From Chryseobacterium sp. JJR-5R (lineage in GTDB: Bacteria; Bacteroidota; Bacteroidia; Flavobacteriales; Weeksellaceae), in contig NZ_CP139137.1 in the NCBI RefSeq assembly GCF_034047335.1, positions 2,046,001-2,110,000 on the forward strand: DNA of 64,000 nucleotides, written 5' to 3'. Within the stretch, counting starts at the first letter, position 1; the number at the start of each line of letters is the position of its first letter. The position numbers and the translations under genes were made by a program. Below, piece by piece: positions 61,944 to 64,000 of the stretch. A model generated the notes under the pieces. The model searched no databases. It worked only from the letters and a program-made list of their open reading frames with translations, and was not told the DNA's origin.

Positions 61944-63323
61944 ATGCAAGAGACCTTAAATTACATCAACGAAAACAAACAGCGTTTCGTGGATGAGTTA
62001 TTTGAATTGTTGAGAATCCCTTCTATTTCTGCAGATCCTGCCTACAAAGATGATGTACTGAAATGTGCCGACGTTGTAGCCGGATACCTTAAAGATGCCG
62101 GTGCTGACCATGTGGAAGTCTGCCAGACAAAGGGATATCCTATCGTATATGGAGATAAAATTTTAAACGCAAACCTTCCGACAGTGTTGGTATATGGCCA
62201 TTATGATGTTCAGCCCGCAGATCCGCTGGAATTGTGGACCAAACCTCCTTTCGATCCCTATATTGAGAAAACTGAGCTTCACCCTGACGGAGCAATTTTT
62301 GCACGCGGTTCTGCAGATGACAAAGGCCAGTTTTTTATGCATCTTAAAGCTTTTGAAGCCATGATGAAAACCAATACGCTTCCCTGCAATGTTAAATTTA
62401 TTTTAGAAGGTGAAGAGGAAGTGGGGTCAGTAAGCCTAGGGGATTTTGTTAATGATAACAAGGAAAAGTTAGCCTGCGACTGCATCCTGATTTCAGATAC
62501 GCATATTTACAGCAACGAGCAGCCGACGGTTACTACAGGATTAAGAGGTTTAAGCTATGTGGAAGTTGAAGTGGAAGGTCCGAACAGAGACCTGCACTCC
62601 GGTCTGTACGGAGGCGCAGTTCCGAACCCGATCCATGTGCTTTCCAGAATGATCGCCAATCTGATTGATGAGGACGGACATATCACCATTGACGGCTTCT
62701 ATGACAATGTAGAAGCAGTTTCCAAAGCAGACAGAGCTGATATGAATAAGCTGAAAGACAATCCTGAAGAATTCAGAAAATCCATCGGATTAAGTGGTGT
62801 GGAAGGCGAAAAAGGATATACCACACTTGAAAGAACCTCCATCCGTCCTACACTGGACTGTAACGGAATCTGGGGCGGCTATATCGGGGAAGGAGCGAAG
62901 ACCGTGATCCCTTCCAAAGCTTTTGCCAAAATTTCCATGCGTTTGGTGCCGTATCAGACGCCGGAAGAAATCACAGAGAAATTCACAGCCTATTTTAAGA
63001 AAATCGCTCCGGATAATGTGAAAGTGAAAGTAACGCCGCATCACGGAGGCATGCCATACGTTTTACCTACCGCAACCAAAGAATTCTCAGCCGCAAAACA
63101 GGCGATGGAAACCGCTTTCGGAAAAGAAGTGCTTCCGTATAGAGGAGGCGGAAGTATTCCCATTACGGCCATGTTTGAGCAGGTATTGGGTGCTAAATCC
63201 GTTTTAATGGGATTTGGGTTGGACTCAGATGCGATTCATTCCCCGAATGAACATTACGGACTGTTCAATTTCTATAAGGGTATTGAAAGTATTCCGCTGT
63301 TTTTTGAGAATTATGTGAAGTAA
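61944..63323 (+). CDS. M20 family dipeptidase
   Basis: A 459-residue zinc peptidase of family M20, related to carnosinase-type dipeptidases. Metal and catalytic residues are visible: H86 and D88 in GHYDVQPADP, D125 in GSADDKG, E157/E158 in EGEEEVGS, and the dimerisation domain with DLHSGLYGG. There is no signal peptide, so it is cytoplasmic. It should cleave small peptides to amino acids. Length is usual. Confidence 0.92.
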   Translation: MQETLNYINENKQRFVDELFELLRIPSISADPAYKDDVLKCADVVAGYLKDAGADHVEVCQTKGYPIVYGDKILNANLPTVLVYGHYDVQPADPLELWTKPPFDPYIEKTELHPDGAIFARGSADDKGQFFMHLKAFEAMMKTNTLPCNVKFILEGEEEVGSVSLGDFVNDNKEKLACDCILISDTHIYSNEQPTVTTGLRGLSYVEVEVEGPNRDLHSGLYGGAVPNPIHVLSRMIANLIDEDGHITIDGFYDNVEAVSKADRADMNKLKDNPEEFRKSIGLSGVEGEKGYTTLERTSIRPTLDCNGIWGGYIGEGAKTVIPSKAFAKISMRLVPYQTPEEITEKFTAYFKKIAPDNVKVKVTPHHGGMPYVLPTATKEFSAAKQAMETAFGKEVLPYRGGGSIPITAMFEQVLGAKSVLMGFGLDSDAIHSPNEHYGLFNFYKGIESIPLFFENYVK

Positions 63324-63370
63324 AAACAATTTTAATCCCTAAAAAGAGATTTTAATGTTAAAAAATTTTT

Positions 63371-63406
63371 GTTATTCAGTAAAAAAAAATATCTTTACTG
63401 AATAAC
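63371..63406 (+). promoter_or_regulatory. Palindrome overlapping a possible promoter
   Basis: Perfect 13 bp inverted repeat (63371-63383 with 63394-63406) with a 10 nt loop. A TTTG at 63368-63371 and TATCTTTA at 63390-63397 (18 nt spacer) could be a promoter that the palindrome overlaps. There is no T-run after the right arm, so an operator is at least as likely as a terminator for the M20 gene. Confidence 0.5.
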
Positions 63407-63419
63407 AATAATAGATATT

Positions 63420-64000
63420 ATGAAAAAAATTTTTACATCTTTAGCTGCATTAATATTTGCAGGAACTGCTTTTGCTCAGGTGATTACACAAAGTTCTACG
63501 CCTACTACAGTTAGTGCTACAGGTTCAGTTGCCTGTGGTAGCCAGGCAAACGGCTATACTGCTGATAATGCTTATATGAGGGTTTTTAAATTGTCAGATT
63601 ACGGGATTAATTACACGTACAAAATTACCAATGTTGCTTTTGGAGTTCAGACGGCTAACTCTTCATTTCCGGTTGAAGTAAATGTTTACAACTGGACAGG
63701 AGGGACATTTCCGACAGGAACTGCTACTTTATTGGGAACTTCAAACGTGAATATTACCACTGCAAGTGCTGGTACAGTAGTAAATACAGGGACCGCGTTA
63801 AATGCTAATGTTCCAACGGGTGGTACTTTTGTCGTTGAAATTTATCATGACGGTGATGTAACCCCTCCACAGTCTTTCTATATGGGAACAAATGCAGGTG
63901 CACAGACAGGTCCGTCATATCTTTCCTCTGAAACATGTGGTATATTGACACCTACAGCAACGGGCACAGGCGGATTGGCTGCATTTTCAACAGCCAGATG
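63420..64000 (+). CDS. Secreted protein, N-terminal part (cut by window end)
   Basis: An open frame from ATG 63420 to the last base, 193 codons, no stop reached. Residues 1-20 are a clear Sec signal peptide (basic start, hydrophobic core, cleavage after AFA before Gln). The mature part is rich in Thr, Ser, Gly and Ala and appears beta-rich. Such proteins in Flavobacteriia often end in a type IX secretion sorting domain, but that end is outside the window. The family is not recognised. Confidence 0.75.
   Translation, partial: MKKIFTSLAALIFAGTAFAQVITQSSTPTTVSATGSVACGSQANGYTADNAYMRVFKLSDYGINYTYKITNVAFGVQTANSSFPVEVNVYNWTGGTFPTGTATLLGTSNVNITTASAGTVVNTGTALNANVPTGGTFVVEIYHDGDVTPPQSFYMGTNAGAQTGPSYLSSETCGILTPTATGTGGLAAFSTAR

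Overview
The window looks like a chromosomal piece of a Bacteroidota bacterium of the Flavobacteriia, most likely Chryseobacterium or a close relative. The evidence is low GC, Bacteroidota-type promoters (TTG/TTTG, about 20 nt, TAnnTTTG) before several genes, an F-type ATP synthase operon atpBEFHAG without atpD/atpC, and flavobacterial versions of the housekeeping genes. Genus is an inference from gene content only. All genes read on the + strand.

Region 1 (1-50100) is a non-ribosomal peptide synthetase (NRPS) cluster, cut at its left end. It starts with the C-terminal part of a SyrD/PvdE-type peptide exporter. Five NRPS genes follow (918-7199, 7211-21283, 21348-29126, 30750-40376, 40389-48959) with 13 modules in all. 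A CmlA-like metallo-beta-lactamase-fold diiron hydroxylase (29131-30753) sits inside the series. A short-chain dehydrogenase and a true 6-pyruvoyl-tetrahydropterin synthase (C-x5-HGH type) close the run. Gaps are 64 nt or less, so one long transcript is likely. The first module has a starter condensation domain with no adenylation domain before it, which suggests an N-acylated peptide. Three epimerase domains and one terminal thioesterase are present. Specificity residues read from the adenylation domains give, if colinear: acyl - Tyr/Phe - X - D-Ser - Asn - Leu - Ser - D-Tyr/Phe - Leu - X - Asn - Ser - D-Tyr/Phe - Tyr/Phe. X is a pocket I cannot assign.

The NRPS genes are strikingly self-similar. 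A block of about 9.9 kb (17262-27142) recurs at 36352-46189 and crosses a gene boundary in both copies. A 3.06 kb module recurs with one difference seen (4006-7060 and 30949-34003). Adenylation cores seem to have been exchanged as cassettes of about 430 bp between fixed breakpoints. The docking ends of the proteins diverge where the modules do not.

Region 2 (50101-55650) holds a small membrane protein and atpB, atpE, atpF, atpH, atpA, atpG, ending at a clear terminator. Hairpins lie between atpE and atpF and between atpA and atpG.

Region 3 (55650-64000) is housekeeping: a CNNM/CorC-type CBS membrane protein, clpS, udk, a DivIC/FtsB-like division protein, a methylmalonyl-CoA mutase small subunit, a DinB-fold protein, a class I methyltransferase, a small lipoprotein, an M20 dipeptidase, and the start of a secreted protein cut by the right end. 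I saw no rRNA, tRNA, CRISPR array, transposase or prophage gene. No gap without a gene exceeds 300 nt.
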